Source: Opitutaceae bacterium (GTDB taxonomy: Bacteria > Verrucomicrobiota > Verrucomicrobiia > Opitutales > Opitutaceae). From it: a DNA stretch of 48,527 nt. Below the pieces are notes generated by a model that saw nothing but the letters and a program-made list of their open reading frames with translations, was not told where the DNA came from and did not search any database. The number at the start of each line of letters is the position of its first letter. Within the stretch, counting starts at the first letter, position 1. Position numbers and translations under genes: made by a program. Below, one piece after another: positions 17,042 through 25,448 of this stretch. The stretch is taken from contig RGAX01000002.1 in assembly GCA_009919985.1 (NCBI GenBank), forward strand, positions 1 through 48,527, read 5' to 3'.

Positions 17042-17785
17042 ATGTCTGAACTCTTTGGCCACACTCGCGCTCGCGTCGCCGCTCGGCACGCGCTCATCAC
17101 CCCTAATAACCACGTCGCCAGCTCGCTGCCCGGTTTTACCGATGCAACCGCGATCGTGCTCATCAGTCCGGTCATGGGTGCGCGTTTCGCGCAGACGCAG
17201 GTCACGTTTAATAAAGGTGGCGCGGCCAACGTCGCCGCGAGCGACGTTGAGACTTTCGGCTATTTCATGAGTGGCGGCGGTACACTCGGAGTCGGCACCC
17301 ACCGTCAACGTTGCGAAGCCGGAGGATTTTTCTTCGCGCCTGCAGGTCAGGCTTGGACGCTCACCGCGCTCAAAGCCGGCACTCAACTCACGCTCTTTCA
17401 GAAAAAATTTCAAGCGCTCGCTGGTGCGCCTGCCCCGCGCGTGATCATCAGTGAAATAGCGAAGGTCAAAGGCACGCCCTTTCTCGGCGACCAGGCGGCT
17501 AATCTGCAGGTGTTGCTGCCCGACGAGCCTGGCTACGATTTGGCGGTTAATATTTTCGCTTATCAGCCCGGTGGACATCTGCCGTTCGTCGAGTCTCACA
17601 TCATGGAGCACGGTTTGCTCATGCTTGAAGGCGCAGGCGTTTACCGACTTGAAGACGAGTGGTATCCGGTGCAATCCGGCGACGTGATCTGGATGGGCTC
17701 GTATTGCCCACAATGGTTCGTTGCGATGGGTAAGATTCCCGCGCGCTATCTCTATTACAAGGACGTCAACCGCCCCGCGCTATGA
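17042..17785 (+). CDS. allE: (S)-ureidoglycine aminohydrolase (bicupin)
   Basis: This 247-residue bicupin corresponds to AllE/YlbA/UGHY, which removes ammonia from (S)-ureidoglycine to give (S)-ureidoglycolate. The C-terminal cupin carries the metal-site block FVESHIMEHGLLMLEG (Glu, His, His). It continues with the highly conserved WYPVQSGDVIWMGSYCPQW, containing the Gln ligand, and YLYYKDVNR. The N-terminal cupin (residues about 50-125) looks degenerate, as in known members. The ATG at 17042 is chosen because MSELFGHTRARV matches the family N-terminus. An ATGA overlap couples it to the next gene. Its presence means that deamination of ureidoglycine is enzymatic here rather than left to spontaneous decay. 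Confidence 0.93.
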   Translation: MSELFGHTRARVAARHALITPNNHVASSLPGFTDATAIVLISPVMGARFAQTQVTFNKGGAANVAASDVETFGYFMSGGGTLGVGTHRQRCEAGGFFFAPAGQAWTLTALKAGTQLTLFQKKFQALAGAPAPRVIISEIAKVKGTPFLGDQAANLQVLLPDEPGYDLAVNIFAYQPGGHLPFVESHIMEHGLLMLEGAGVYRLEDEWYPVQSGDVIWMGSYCPQWFVAMGKIPARYLYYKDVNRPAL

Positions 17786-19041
17786 GCCAAGCCGCCGCTC
17801 CGCTCGCTCTCAAAGTGGATTCGGCCGCACTCGTGCGGCGCCTGCAGGAACTTGCGTTGATCTCTGAGGCGCCCGCGCCCGTCGTGACGCGCGTGCTTTT
17901 TACGGCAGCCGACCAACGTGGCCGTGAATACGTCCGCCGCGCCGCCCGCGAGGCTGGACTCACACTCCGTGAAGACGCGGTCGGAAATATTTTTGCGCGC
18001 TGGGAAGGCAGTGAACCGACGTTGCCCGCTGTCGGCACGGGCTCGCACACCGATGCGATTCCTAATGCCGGACTTTACGATGGGGTCGTCGGCGTCTTGG
18101 GCGGCTTCGAGGCATTGCATGCGCTGAAACGTGCCGGCTTCCAGCCGCGCCGCTCGATTGAAGTCGTGATGTTCACCGCTGAAGAGCCGACGCGTTTCGG
18201 GATCGGTTGTCTCGGGTCTCGCCTGCTCGCCGGTGCCTTGCCCCTCGAAAAAGCCCGTGCGCTCCGCGATCGTGAGGGTCGTTCGCTGGAGGAGTTGCGC
18301 GCGGCCGCCGGCTGCCAAGGCGCGCTTGAATCGGTAAAATTGCCGGAAGGTTTTTACCACACGTTCGTGGAGTTGCACATCGAGCAAGGACCGTTGCTCG
18401 AAGCGGAAAATATTCCCATCGGGATCGTAGAACACATCGCCGGCCCGAGCAGCTACCGGGTTTCGCTTCTTGGCGAAGGTGGCCACGCTGGCGCGGTTTT
18501 GATGCCCGGTCGGCGCGATGCTGGACTTGCGGCGGCAGAGATTGCACTTGCCGTGGAACATGCGGCTAAAAATAGCGGCAGTCCCGATACCGTTGGGACT
18601 ACCGGTGTGTTTCGCATCGAACCTGGGGCGGTCAACAGCGTGCCTTATCGCGCGTATCTTGAAATCGATCTGCGCGACACTCGGCTCAACACGCGTGAAA
18701 AAGCGCTCGGTGAGATCCGCCACGCCGCCACCGCAATCTGCGCACGGCGCTCCGTGCAGCTCGAATTTTACGAAATCAACGCCGATCCGCCCGCGCCCGG
18801 CGATGCCCGCACGATCGCCATCGCCGAGCAAGTTTGCGCGGAACTCGGCCTGCGCCACCGCCGCATGGTAAGTCGCGCGTATCACGACTCGCTGTTCATG
18901 GCGCGCGTGAGCCCCACGACGATGATTTTTATTCCGTGTCGCAACGGCTGGAGTCACCGCCCCGAGGAATACGCTTCGCCCGAGCACATCGCCGCTGGCG
19001 TAGAAGTCCTAGCGCGCACGTTGGCACGATTGGCGGTATAG
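17782..19041 (+). CDS. Ureidoglycolate amidohydrolase (M20 family, plant UAH-like)
   Basis: This 419-residue M20 metalloamidohydrolase contains GSHTDAIPNAGLYDGVVGV, VMFTAEEPTRFGIGCLGSR, VELHIEQGPLLEAE and the Cys-Arg-Asn-Gly-Trp-Ser-His-Arg-Pro-Glu-Glu-Tyr stretch near the C-terminus. The DAIP and EEPTRFG wording is that of plant-type ureidoglycolate amidohydrolase rather than allantoate amidohydrolase. It would hydrolyse (S)-ureidoglycolate to glyoxylate, two ammonia and CO2, so no urea is formed. It overlaps allE by four bases and lies 9 bases upstream of xanthine dehydrogenase. A carbamoyl-amino-acid hydrolase is the main alternative, made unlikely by allE next door. Confidence 0.87.
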   Translation: MSQAAAPLALKVDSAALVRRLQELALISEAPAPVVTRVLFTAADQRGREYVRRAAREAGLTLREDAVGNIFARWEGSEPTLPAVGTGSHTDAIPNAGLYDGVVGVLGGFEALHALKRAGFQPRRSIEVVMFTAEEPTRFGIGCLGSRLLAGALPLEKARALRDREGRSLEELRAAAGCQGALESVKLPEGFYHTFVELHIEQGPLLEAENIPIGIVEHIAGPSSYRVSLLGEGGHAGAVLMPGRRDAGLAAAEIALAVEHAAKNSGSPDTVGTTGVFRIEPGAVNSVPYRAYLEIDLRDTRLNTREKALGEIRHAATAICARRSVQLEFYEINADPPAPGDARTIAIAEQVCAELGLRHRRMVSRAYHDSLFMARVSPTTMIFIPCRNGWSHRPEEYASPEHIAAGVEVLARTLARLAV

Positions 19042-19050
19042 GGCGGCACC

Positions 19051-22000
19051 ATGGCGTTCGATTTCATCCTCAACGGCAAAGCGATGCGCATCGATGGCCT
19101 CGCCCCGACGACGACCTTACTCGATTACCTACGCACGCACGGTTGCACGGGTAGTAAACAAGGCTGCGCCGAGGGCGATTGCGGCGCCTGCACCGTGGCC
19201 ATCGTCGACCATGACGCGCACGGTCAGCCCACGTATCGCGCTATCAACAGCTGCATCGCGCTTCTGCCGATGTTCGCTGGCCGTGAAGTCATCACGGTCG
19301 ACGGACTTGCAGACGGCGCGAAATTACATCCCGCGCAGAGCACCATGGTTGAGCATTACGGCTCGCAGTGTGGCTATTGTACGCCGGGTTTCGTGGTCTC
19401 GATGTTTGAGGCTTACAACCGTAGCGATTGTCAGGCATCGGCTAAAATCAGCGACCAACTTTGCGGAAATCTCTGTCGTTGCACCGGCTATCGACCGATC
19501 CGCGATGCCGCGCTCGCTACGATGGCCCAACGTGGTGCAGATAAATTTAAAGTACGCCTCACGCAGCCGCTCGCGGCTCTCGGGGAGCTGGACTACGCGG
19601 CTGGCGGAGAACGTTTTTTTCGGCCCACCTCGCTCGCGGCTTTGTTTGCATTGAAGGCCGCACATCCTGCCGCGCAGCTGGTGGCGGGGGCGACGGAGAT
19701 CGGGGTGGAGTTGAACAAAAAAGCGAAGGCTTTTCCACTACTGATTTCAGTCGAAGCAGTGTCTGAGCTCACGCAAATCCTAAAGACGCCCTCCGCGTGG
19801 CGCATCGGCGCTGGCGCGACGCTGACGAATGTCGAAGAGGCATTGGGCGCGGAGTTTCCGTCGCTGCAAAAAATGCTTTCTGTATATGCGTCGCGACAAA
19901 TCCGCAGTCGCGCGACAATCGGCGGTAATATCGCGACCGCCTCTCCCATTGGCGACAGCGCGCCATTATTGCTTACGCTGGATGCTGTGCTGGTGCTCAC
20001 GGCCGCGAGTGGTGAACGCACGGTGGCGCTACAAGATTTTTTTATTGGTTATCGGCAGACCGTATTACGGGCAGATGAAGTGATCCAAGAAATCGTTGTG
20101 CCGCGAGTGTCACCAATGGCGGGACATACGCGACGTGTGGATTATTTCAAAGTGTCGAAGCGGCGCGATATGGACATCAGCATCGTTGCTGGCGCGTTTC
20201 GCGTGGAGACCGACGCCGCAGGTGTTGTGCGGTTCGCTCGCTTGGCGTTTGGCGGAGTGGCTGCGACGCCGGTGCGAGCATTGCTTTCGGAGGCGGCGCT
20301 ATTGGGCAAGACGCTCCCGGCCGCGGCAGAAGCCGTGGCGGCGGTATTGCGTACGGAATTCACGCCCATCGACGATGTGCGCGGCGGCGCAGATTATCGG
20401 CGTGGGCTGATCGTGAGTTTGTGGGAAAAATTTGTGAGTGGGGAACACAGCCTCGCACAGGACGGCGTGTTGGATTTTGCCGTGGGTGCGCCCGTGCCAC
20501 CGACTGATGCGTCGCACGCCTTGCGACACGATAGTGCGGTCGGTCACGTGACGGGACGTGCATTATACGTGGACGACACGGCCCAGCGCCGGCCGATGTT
20601 GGAGGTTTGGCCAGTGATGGCGCTGCACGCTCGGGCTAAGATTACGCGACGCGACGCTACAAAGGCGCGTGCATGTGCGGGAATTGCAGCCGTGTTGTTG
20701 GCGGAAGATATTCCGGGCGAAAATAACGTCGGTCCCGTGCTACCTGACGAGCCGATGCTCGCGACGGACCAGATTCAATTTCACGGCCAGATCGTAGCCA
20801 TCGTCGTCGGTGATTCGATTCGAGCGTGTCGTGCGGCAGCAGCGATGGTGGAGGTGGATTACGTGCCGTTGCCGCCGTTACTCGGCGTGAGGGCGGCGAT
20901 TTCGGCAGGCAGTTTTCACTCGCGGCCGCACGAACTAGTCCGCGGTGACGTGGTGGCAGCACTGGCTGCTTCGCCGCATACCCTCGAAGGCGAATTTGAA
21001 TTTGGCGGGCAGGAGCATTTTTATCTCGAGACGCAGGCCGCTTGGGCGGAGGCGGGCGAGGATGGGGCGATGATGGTGCATTCCTCGACGCAACATCCCT
21101 CGGAAATCCAAAACATTGTCGCCGAAGTGTTGCACGTGGCGCGTCACAAAGTCGTGGTGCAATCACCGCGCATGGGCGGCGGTTTTGGGGGCAAGGAAAC
21201 GCAGGGCAACGCTCCCGCGGCCATCGTCGCGCTCGCGGCGCTAAAAACCGGGCGGCCCGTGCATTGGCAATTGGACCGGGATGTCGACATGATGATCACC
21301 GGAAAACGGCATCCGTTTTGGGCGAAGTTTAAGGTCGGCTATGATAGCGAGGGGCGCTTGCTCGCCTCGCAGGTGGAACTTGTTTCCGACGGCGGTTGGT
21401 CGATGGATCTTTCGCAGGCGATCTGTGACCGCGCGTTGTTTCACTTGGACAACGCGTACTTCATCCCCGCGGTGCGCTTCACGGGACGGATCGCAAAGAC
21501 GAACGTGACCTCGCACACGGCGTTTCGTGGCTTTGGGGGGCCACAAGGCATGCTCGTAGTTGAAGAAATCGTTTCACGCATCGCCGGTCGGCTCCGGCTT
21601 GCACCAGAAATCGTGCGTGCGCGGAATTTTTATCACGGCGCAGGTGAGACAAATACGACTCATTATCGTCAAGATCTCGGAATTAACCGGATACAAGAAG
21701 TGTGGAACCGGGTCTTAACCGAAGCTAGTTTCGCTGAGCGGCGTCGCGCGATTGCGGTATGGAATGCGCAGAGCGGGCGGGTGAAGCGAGGGCTTGCGGT
21801 GACACCGGTAAAGTTCGGGATTTCTTTTACGCTCACGCATTACAATCAGGCGGGCGCATTGGTGCTGATTTATCCGGATGGTTCCGTGCAAGTGAATCAT
21901 GGCGGCACGGAAATGGGTCAGGGCTTGAACACGAAGATGCTTGGGGTGGCGATGCGCGAGCTCGGCGTATCGGCAAAAAAAATTCGGTTGATGCCGACGA

Positions 22001-22809
22001 GCACGGATAAGGTGCCCAACACGTCGCCGACGGCGGCGTCGAGTGGCGCGGATCTCAACGGTGCGGCCGTGCGCAACGCCTGCGAAATTCTACGTGAACG
22101 TTTGCGGCCATTGGCGGCGCAATTGCTTGGGGCCGATGAAGCCGAGTCGCGGGAGTTAGATTTTTCCGGCGACGCGGTGACGGTGCTCGGGCAATCGACG
22201 CGTTGCGTTTCGTTTGCCGTGGTGTGTCAGCGTGCGTATCTCGAGCGGGTGAGCCTTTCGACGACGGGTTTTTATAAGACGCCGGGGATTCACTGGGACT
22301 GGGCGGAGGCGGCGGGTCGGCCGTTTCATTATTTTTCTTATGGCGCATCGGTTTCTGAGGTAGAAGTGGACGGTTACACAGGGATGCATCGCGTGCGGCG
22401 CGTGGATATAGTGCACGACGTGGGTGATTCGTTGAATCCGGGGATTGATCGCGGACAGATCGAAGGCGGGTTCGTGCAAGGCATGGGCTGGCTCACGCGC
22501 GAAGAATTAAAATGGGACGCGAGCGGCCGCTTGCTAACGCACAGCGCAAGCACGTATCAAATCCCAGCGTTTAGTGATGCACCCGTGGAAATGAACGTGA
22601 CGCTGCTGCCGATGGCAGCGCAACCGAACACGATTCACGGGAGCAAGGCGGTGGGCGAACCGCCGTTGATGTTAGCTTTTAGCGTGCGCGAAGCGATTCG
22701 CGATGCTGTGGCAAATTTCGGTGCGCCGGGGGGTGAAGTTTTACTCGCGTCTCCTGCGACGGGTGAAGCGATTTTCGCCGCCGTGCAGGAGCGTTTGAAA
22801 TTAACTTAG
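19051..22809 (+). CDS. xdh: Single-chain xanthine dehydrogenase (2Fe-2S + FAD + molybdopterin)
   Basis: This 1252-residue protein joins all three parts of xanthine dehydrogenase. Residues 1-80 form a plant-type 2Fe-2S domain (Cys39, 44, 47, 68). Residues about 85-165 form the second 2Fe-2S domain (Cys107, 110, 142, 144). Residues about 185-470 form the FAD domain (IRSRATIGGNIATASP). About 505 to the end is the molybdopterin domain. Residues matching bovine active-site positions are present: Glu716 (Glu802), Arg794 (Arg880), Phe828 (Phe914) and Glu1203 in VGEPPL (Glu1261). It would oxidise hypoxanthine and xanthine to urate. Most bacterial enzymes split FeS/FAD and Mo subunits; this eukaryote-like order in one chain is notable. 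Codons shift from C-ending to G/T-ending after about 19660. Its stop overlaps that of xdhC. Confidence 0.95.
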   Translation: MAFDFILNGKAMRIDGLAPTTTLLDYLRTHGCTGSKQGCAEGDCGACTVAIVDHDAHGQPTYRAINSCIALLPMFAGREVITVDGLADGAKLHPAQSTMVEHYGSQCGYCTPGFVVSMFEAYNRSDCQASAKISDQLCGNLCRCTGYRPIRDAALATMAQRGADKFKVRLTQPLAALGELDYAAGGERFFRPTSLAALFALKAAHPAAQLVAGATEIGVELNKKAKAFPLLISVEAVSELTQILKTPSAWRIGAGATLTNVEEALGAEFPSLQKMLSVYASRQIRSRATIGGNIATASPIGDSAPLLLTLDAVLVLTAASGERTVALQDFFIGYRQTVLRADEVIQEIVVPRVSPMAGHTRRVDYFKVSKRRDMDISIVAGAFRVETDAAGVVRFARLAFGGVAATPVRALLSEAALLGKTLPAAAEAVAAVLRTEFTPIDDVRGGADYRRGLIVSLWEKFVSGEHSLAQDGVLDFAVGAPVPPTDASHALRHDSAVGHVTGRALYVDDTAQRRPMLEVWPVMALHARAKITRRDATKARACAGIAAVLLAEDIPGENNVGPVLPDEPMLATDQIQFHGQIVAIVVGDSIRACRAAAAMVEVDYVPLPPLLGVRAAISAGSFHSRPHELVRGDVVAALAASPHTLEGEFEFGGQEHFYLETQAAWAEAGEDGAMMVHSSTQHPSEIQNIVAEVLHVARHKVVVQSPRMGGGFGGKETQGNAPAAIVALAALKTGRPVHWQLDRDVDMMITGKRHPFWAKFKVGYDSEGRLLASQVELVSDGGWSMDLSQAICDRALFHLDNAYFIPAVRFTGRIAKTNVTSHTAFRGFGGPQGMLVVEEIVSRIAGRLRLAPEIVRARNFYHGAGETNTTHYRQDLGINRIQEVWNRVLTEASFAERRRAIAVWNAQSGRVKRGLAVTPVKFGISFTLTHYNQAGALVLIYPDGSVQVNHGGTEMGQGLNTKMLGVAMRELGVSAKKIRLMPTSTDKVPNTSPTAASSGADLNGAAVRNACEILRERLRPLAAQLLGADEAESRELDFSGDAVTVLGQSTRCVSFAVVCQRAYLERVSLSTTGFYKTPGIHWDWAEAAGRPFHYFSYGASVSEVEVDGYTGMHRVRRVDIVHDVGDSLNPGIDRGQIEGGFVQGMGWLTREELKWDASGRLLTHSASTYQIPAFSDAPVEMNVTLLPMAAQPNTIHGSKAVGEPPLMLAFSVREAIRDAVANFGAPGGEVLLASPATGEAIFAAVQERLKLT

Positions 22810-23624
22810 TCGAGCGCGGGACTGGCGATGCTAACAGGGGATGTTGCCGATGCGAGTTGGTCGCGGATTTTTAAGAGTTGGGCCGCAATGCTCAGGGCGA
22901 TTTCGTGCGGGTGGTTACTCCCGAAATCTTCGCCGATCGGACAGAAAAATTTCTCAGCGCGTTCAAGCGTGAGTCCATGGGCGACGAGTTCCCGGCGAAG
23001 GACGATAGCTTTGGCCGCGCTGCCGATGGCGCCGAGATAGGGAAACGTGCGCTCGGCTAGGGCGCGTTGCAGGACTGGGCGATCGCTGGCGTGACCTTTA
23101 GTCATGCAGAGAACGAAGGCGGACGCGGGCAACGTGGGGACAAGATCGGCGGGTTGGGCGTGGACGATGGTCTGGAGGTTACGTGCGCGGGGCAGGCGCT
23201 CGAGCCAGTCGGCGCGCGGGTCGATCACCGTGACGGTGCACGCTAGCGGGAGCAGCGCGGGCACCAAGGCTTGGACGACATGCCCGGCGCCGAAGATTAC
23301 TATGGGCCACGGCCCAGCGGGTGTGTGGGGTTCGAAGTAGAGTTTCACGGAGCCGCCGCAGGTCATACCGACGTCGCCTTTGAGGCTCCAGTTGACGAAG
23401 CGTGGCTTTGTGACGGAGGCGGCGAGGAGTTCTTGAGCGAGCGCGATGGCTTGCGCTTCGACGCGGCCGCCGCCGACGGTTCCCGTAAGTAGGCCGGCAG
23501 GCGTGATGATCATTTTGGCGCCGGTGTCTTGGGGTGTGCTGCCGAGCGCATCGACCAAGACGACTAGAACAAAGGCCGCGGACTCCCGCTCAAGCGCAGC
23601 GAGTTGTTCGTAGAACGTGGGCAT
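22806..23624 (-). CDS. xdhC: XdhC-family xanthine dehydrogenase accessory protein
   Basis: This 272-residue protein belongs to the XdhC/CoxI family, which binds and sulfurates molybdopterin and delivers it to the dehydrogenase. It has the N-terminal XdhC block (LGSTPQDTGAKMII, GTVGGGRVEAQA, DVGMTCGGSV). A Rossmann-like C-terminal domain follows (IVIFGAGHVVQALV, then GAIGSAAKAIVLRREL). The gene is convergent to xdh and the two stop codons share the tetranucleotide TTAG at 22806-22809. It therefore has its own promoter, although its product serves the operon enzyme. Length is normal. Confidence 0.93.
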   Translation of the reverse strand: MPTFYEQLAALERESAAFVLVVLVDALGSTPQDTGAKMIITPAGLLTGTVGGGRVEAQAIALAQELLAASVTKPRFVNWSLKGDVGMTCGGSVKLYFEPHTPAGPWPIVIFGAGHVVQALVPALLPLACTVTVIDPRADWLERLPRARNLQTIVHAQPADLVPTLPASAFVLCMTKGHASDRPVLQRALAERTFPYLGAIGSAAKAIVLRRELVAHGLTLERAEKFFCPIGEDFGSNHPHEIALSIAAQLLKIRDQLASATSPVSIASPALD

Positions 23625-23654
23625 TTTTTAAAGTTAAGCGAAAGGCTCGGCGCA

Positions 23655-24281
23655 TCAGAGTGGCGTCAGTCGGATGGCGCGCAGTTCAAAGGGAATGCCC
23701 TCGAGTTGGAAGCCAATGCGGCCGGAGTGGGGCGTGGCGCGGGAGATTTTATTTTGGAGTACGCCGTTTACGGTGACGATGATAGTGCCGTCGCGGCAGA
23801 CGATGTCGCAGCTGTTCCACGCGCCGACGGGTTTTTCGCTGTCGATAGCGCTGTGGGTGCGGGCCGGGACTTTGGCAGCGGGATCGAGGGGTTCGGCGAA
23901 GGTGGCGCCGGCCATCGGGATGAGGTCGCCGACGGATTTGTTTTTCGTCTGCACTTGGTGGCAGAGCGGCCAGGCGCGGTCTTTAGGGCCGGAGGCAATG
24001 TGAAGTAAGATGCCGCCGTTGCCGGGTTTGTCGGTCCAGCGCCACTCGGCGTGAAGCGTGTAATTCTCGTAGGTGGCTGTAGTCGTGAGGTAGCAAACCG
24101 GTTGACCGGCGACGGCGAGGGAACCGTCGGTATTATAGTGGCAGACCGCATTGATGGCGGCGGGAGTGGTGGGGAGGCTGATGAGTTCCCAGCCGGTGAA
24201 GTCGCGGCCATTGAGGAGGTCGGCGGCAGAGACCTGCGTGAGGCAAAGCAGACTGATCAAAAATAGAGCGCGAATGATCAT
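23655..24281 (-). CDS. Secreted DUF1080 protein (3-keto-disaccharide hydrolase-like)
   Basis: This 208-residue protein consists of a signal peptide (ALFLISLLCLTQVSA) followed by one DUF1080/concanavalin-like domain. The domain starts with the typical LLNGRDFTGWE and includes YENYTLHAEWRW, GNGGILLHIA, WNSCDIVCRDGTIIVTVNG and SGRIGFQLEG near the end. The family includes extracytoplasmic 3-keto-glycoside hydrolases. It lies 30 bases downstream of the xdhC start on the same strand, and thus could be transcribed together with xdhC, but no functional link to purines is apparent. It is the second DUF1080 protein in the window and lacks the PA14 part of the first. Confidence 0.86.
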   Translation of the reverse strand: MIIRALFLISLLCLTQVSAADLLNGRDFTGWELISLPTTPAAINAVCHYNTDGSLAVAGQPVCYLTTTATYENYTLHAEWRWTDKPGNGGILLHIASGPKDRAWPLCHQVQTKNKSVGDLIPMAGATFAEPLDPAAKVPARTHSAIDSEKPVGAWNSCDIVCRDGTIIVTVNGVLQNKISRATPHSGRIGFQLEGIPFELRAIRLTPL

Positions 24282-24320
24282 GGGTGGACGGAGTTGGGGC
24301 CTGGTTGGGGTTATGATCGC

Positions 24321-24788
24321 TTAGGTGGCGGCGAAGGCGGTGAGCAGGCGGCCGCGGCCGAGACGTTTGCAGATACGGGCAAGGGCGAGTTGGTCTCGGA
24401 CTGAAAGAATCAAAAACTCGCGGGTAAGGTTAGCAGCAATTTTTGGAAAAAGCGCGCCAATCAAACGGCGGCCTTTGGGAGTGAGTTCGACTTTGATGAA
24501 ACGGCGGTCACCGGTCTCGCGGGTGCGTGTGACGAAGCCGTCGCGCTCCAGATTTTTTACAACCAGCGTGAGGTTGCCACCGCTTTTAAGGAGTTTGCTG
24601 GCGAGTTCTGATTGGAAGAGCGGCCCGAGGTGGTAGAGGGCTTCAAGGGCAGCGAACTGCGTGAGGGTGAGATGAGTGGGCAGAGCAACGTGGGCGCGGG
24701 CCGCGACGGAATCTGCGGCGCGCATAAGTTTGAGGTAGGCGTCGAGAGCGAGAGTTTCGGCCTTCGAACCTTGATGACGCGTGCCCAT
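24321..24788 (-). CDS. MarR-family transcriptional regulator
   Basis: This 155-residue winged-helix protein has the MarR pattern: LTLTQFAALEALYHLGPL, then the recognition helix region SELASKLLKSGGNLTLVVKNL. The wing follows (GFVTRTRETGDRRFIKVELT), with dimerisation helices at both ends. MarR dimers usually repress nearby genes and respond to small aromatic or oxidant signals. It lies between the DUF1080 gene and the RpiB-type gene on the same strand, with 39 and 54 bases of spacing. The adjacent purine operon is a possible target because its control region holds an inverted repeat, but nothing in the sequence proves this. Confidence 0.9.
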   Translation of the reverse strand: MGTRHQGSKAETLALDAYLKLMRAADSVAARAHVALPTHLTLTQFAALEALYHLGPLFQSELASKLLKSGGNLTLVVKNLERDGFVTRTRETGDRRFIKVELTPKGRRLIGALFPKIAANLTREFLILSVRDQLALARICKRLGRGRLLTAFAAT

Positions 24789-24842
24789 AGGTGCAGCTCG
24801 ATGAGGAATGGGCGTTGCGGCTCGGCTTGGCGTGGGGTCAGT

Positions 24843-25286
24843 TTAGGCCGCGTCGATTTTAGTGATGCGACCGATGTGGCGACCGCCTTCAAACGGAGCG
24901 GCGAGCCAGACTTTCACTATGTGCAAAGCCTCGGCTTCGGTGACGGTTCGTTGACCGAGGGAGAGACAGTTGGCGTCGTTGTGGGAGCGATTCCAGATGG
25001 CGACTTGTTCGTTCCAGCACAGGCCGCAGCGGACGCCTTTGACGCGGTTGGCAACGATGGCTTCACCGTTACCGGAGCCGCCGAGAACGATGCCGCGCTG
25101 GACTTCGCCGCGGGCGACGGCTTCGGCGACGGGTCGGATGAAATCGGGGTAGTCGCAGCTCGCTTCCGAATGGGTGCCGAGATCGCGCACGGTGTGGCCG
25201 GCGGTCAGGAGCATGGCTTTGATGGCTTCTTTGTAGGTGAAACCGGCGTGGTCGGAACCGATGGCGATAGTGAACTGCTGGGACAT
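24843..25286 (-). CDS. rpiB: RpiB/LacA-family sugar-phosphate isomerase (mycobacterial-type ribose-5-phosphate isomerase B)
   Basis: This 147-residue protein has the RpiB fold signatures IAIGSDHAGFTYKEAI at the start, DLGTHSEASCDYPDF, and GGSGNGEAIVANRVKGVRC. RpiB interconverts ribulose 5-phosphate and ribose 5-phosphate in the non-oxidative pentose phosphate pathway. E. coli RpiB uses a Cys base in a GTG(I/V)G context. Here that Cys is replaced by Ser-Gly-Asn-Gly-Glu, the arrangement of the Mycobacterium tuberculosis enzyme, in which Glu acts as base. Allose-6-phosphate isomerase activity cannot be excluded. The start ATG lies four residues before the first conserved strand. Confidence 0.9.
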   Translation of the reverse strand: MSQQFTIAIGSDHAGFTYKEAIKAMLLTAGHTVRDLGTHSEASCDYPDFIRPVAEAVARGEVQRGIVLGGSGNGEAIVANRVKGVRCGLCWNEQVAIWNRSHNDANCLSLGQRTVTEAEALHIVKVWLAAPFEGGRHIGRITKIDAA

Positions 25287-25448
25287 GGCGGGCGGTGGTG
25301 TCGAGTTTTAGGAAAGTGCCGCTAGGGCGTAGGACTTGCGTCGTTATTCGATGGTCGCAGTAGGGTCGCAAACAAATTTCCCACGCCCAAAAATGAGTTT
25401 AATTTAATTGAGGTGGTGAATGCAACGAGCCGATAAGTAAAAAATATT

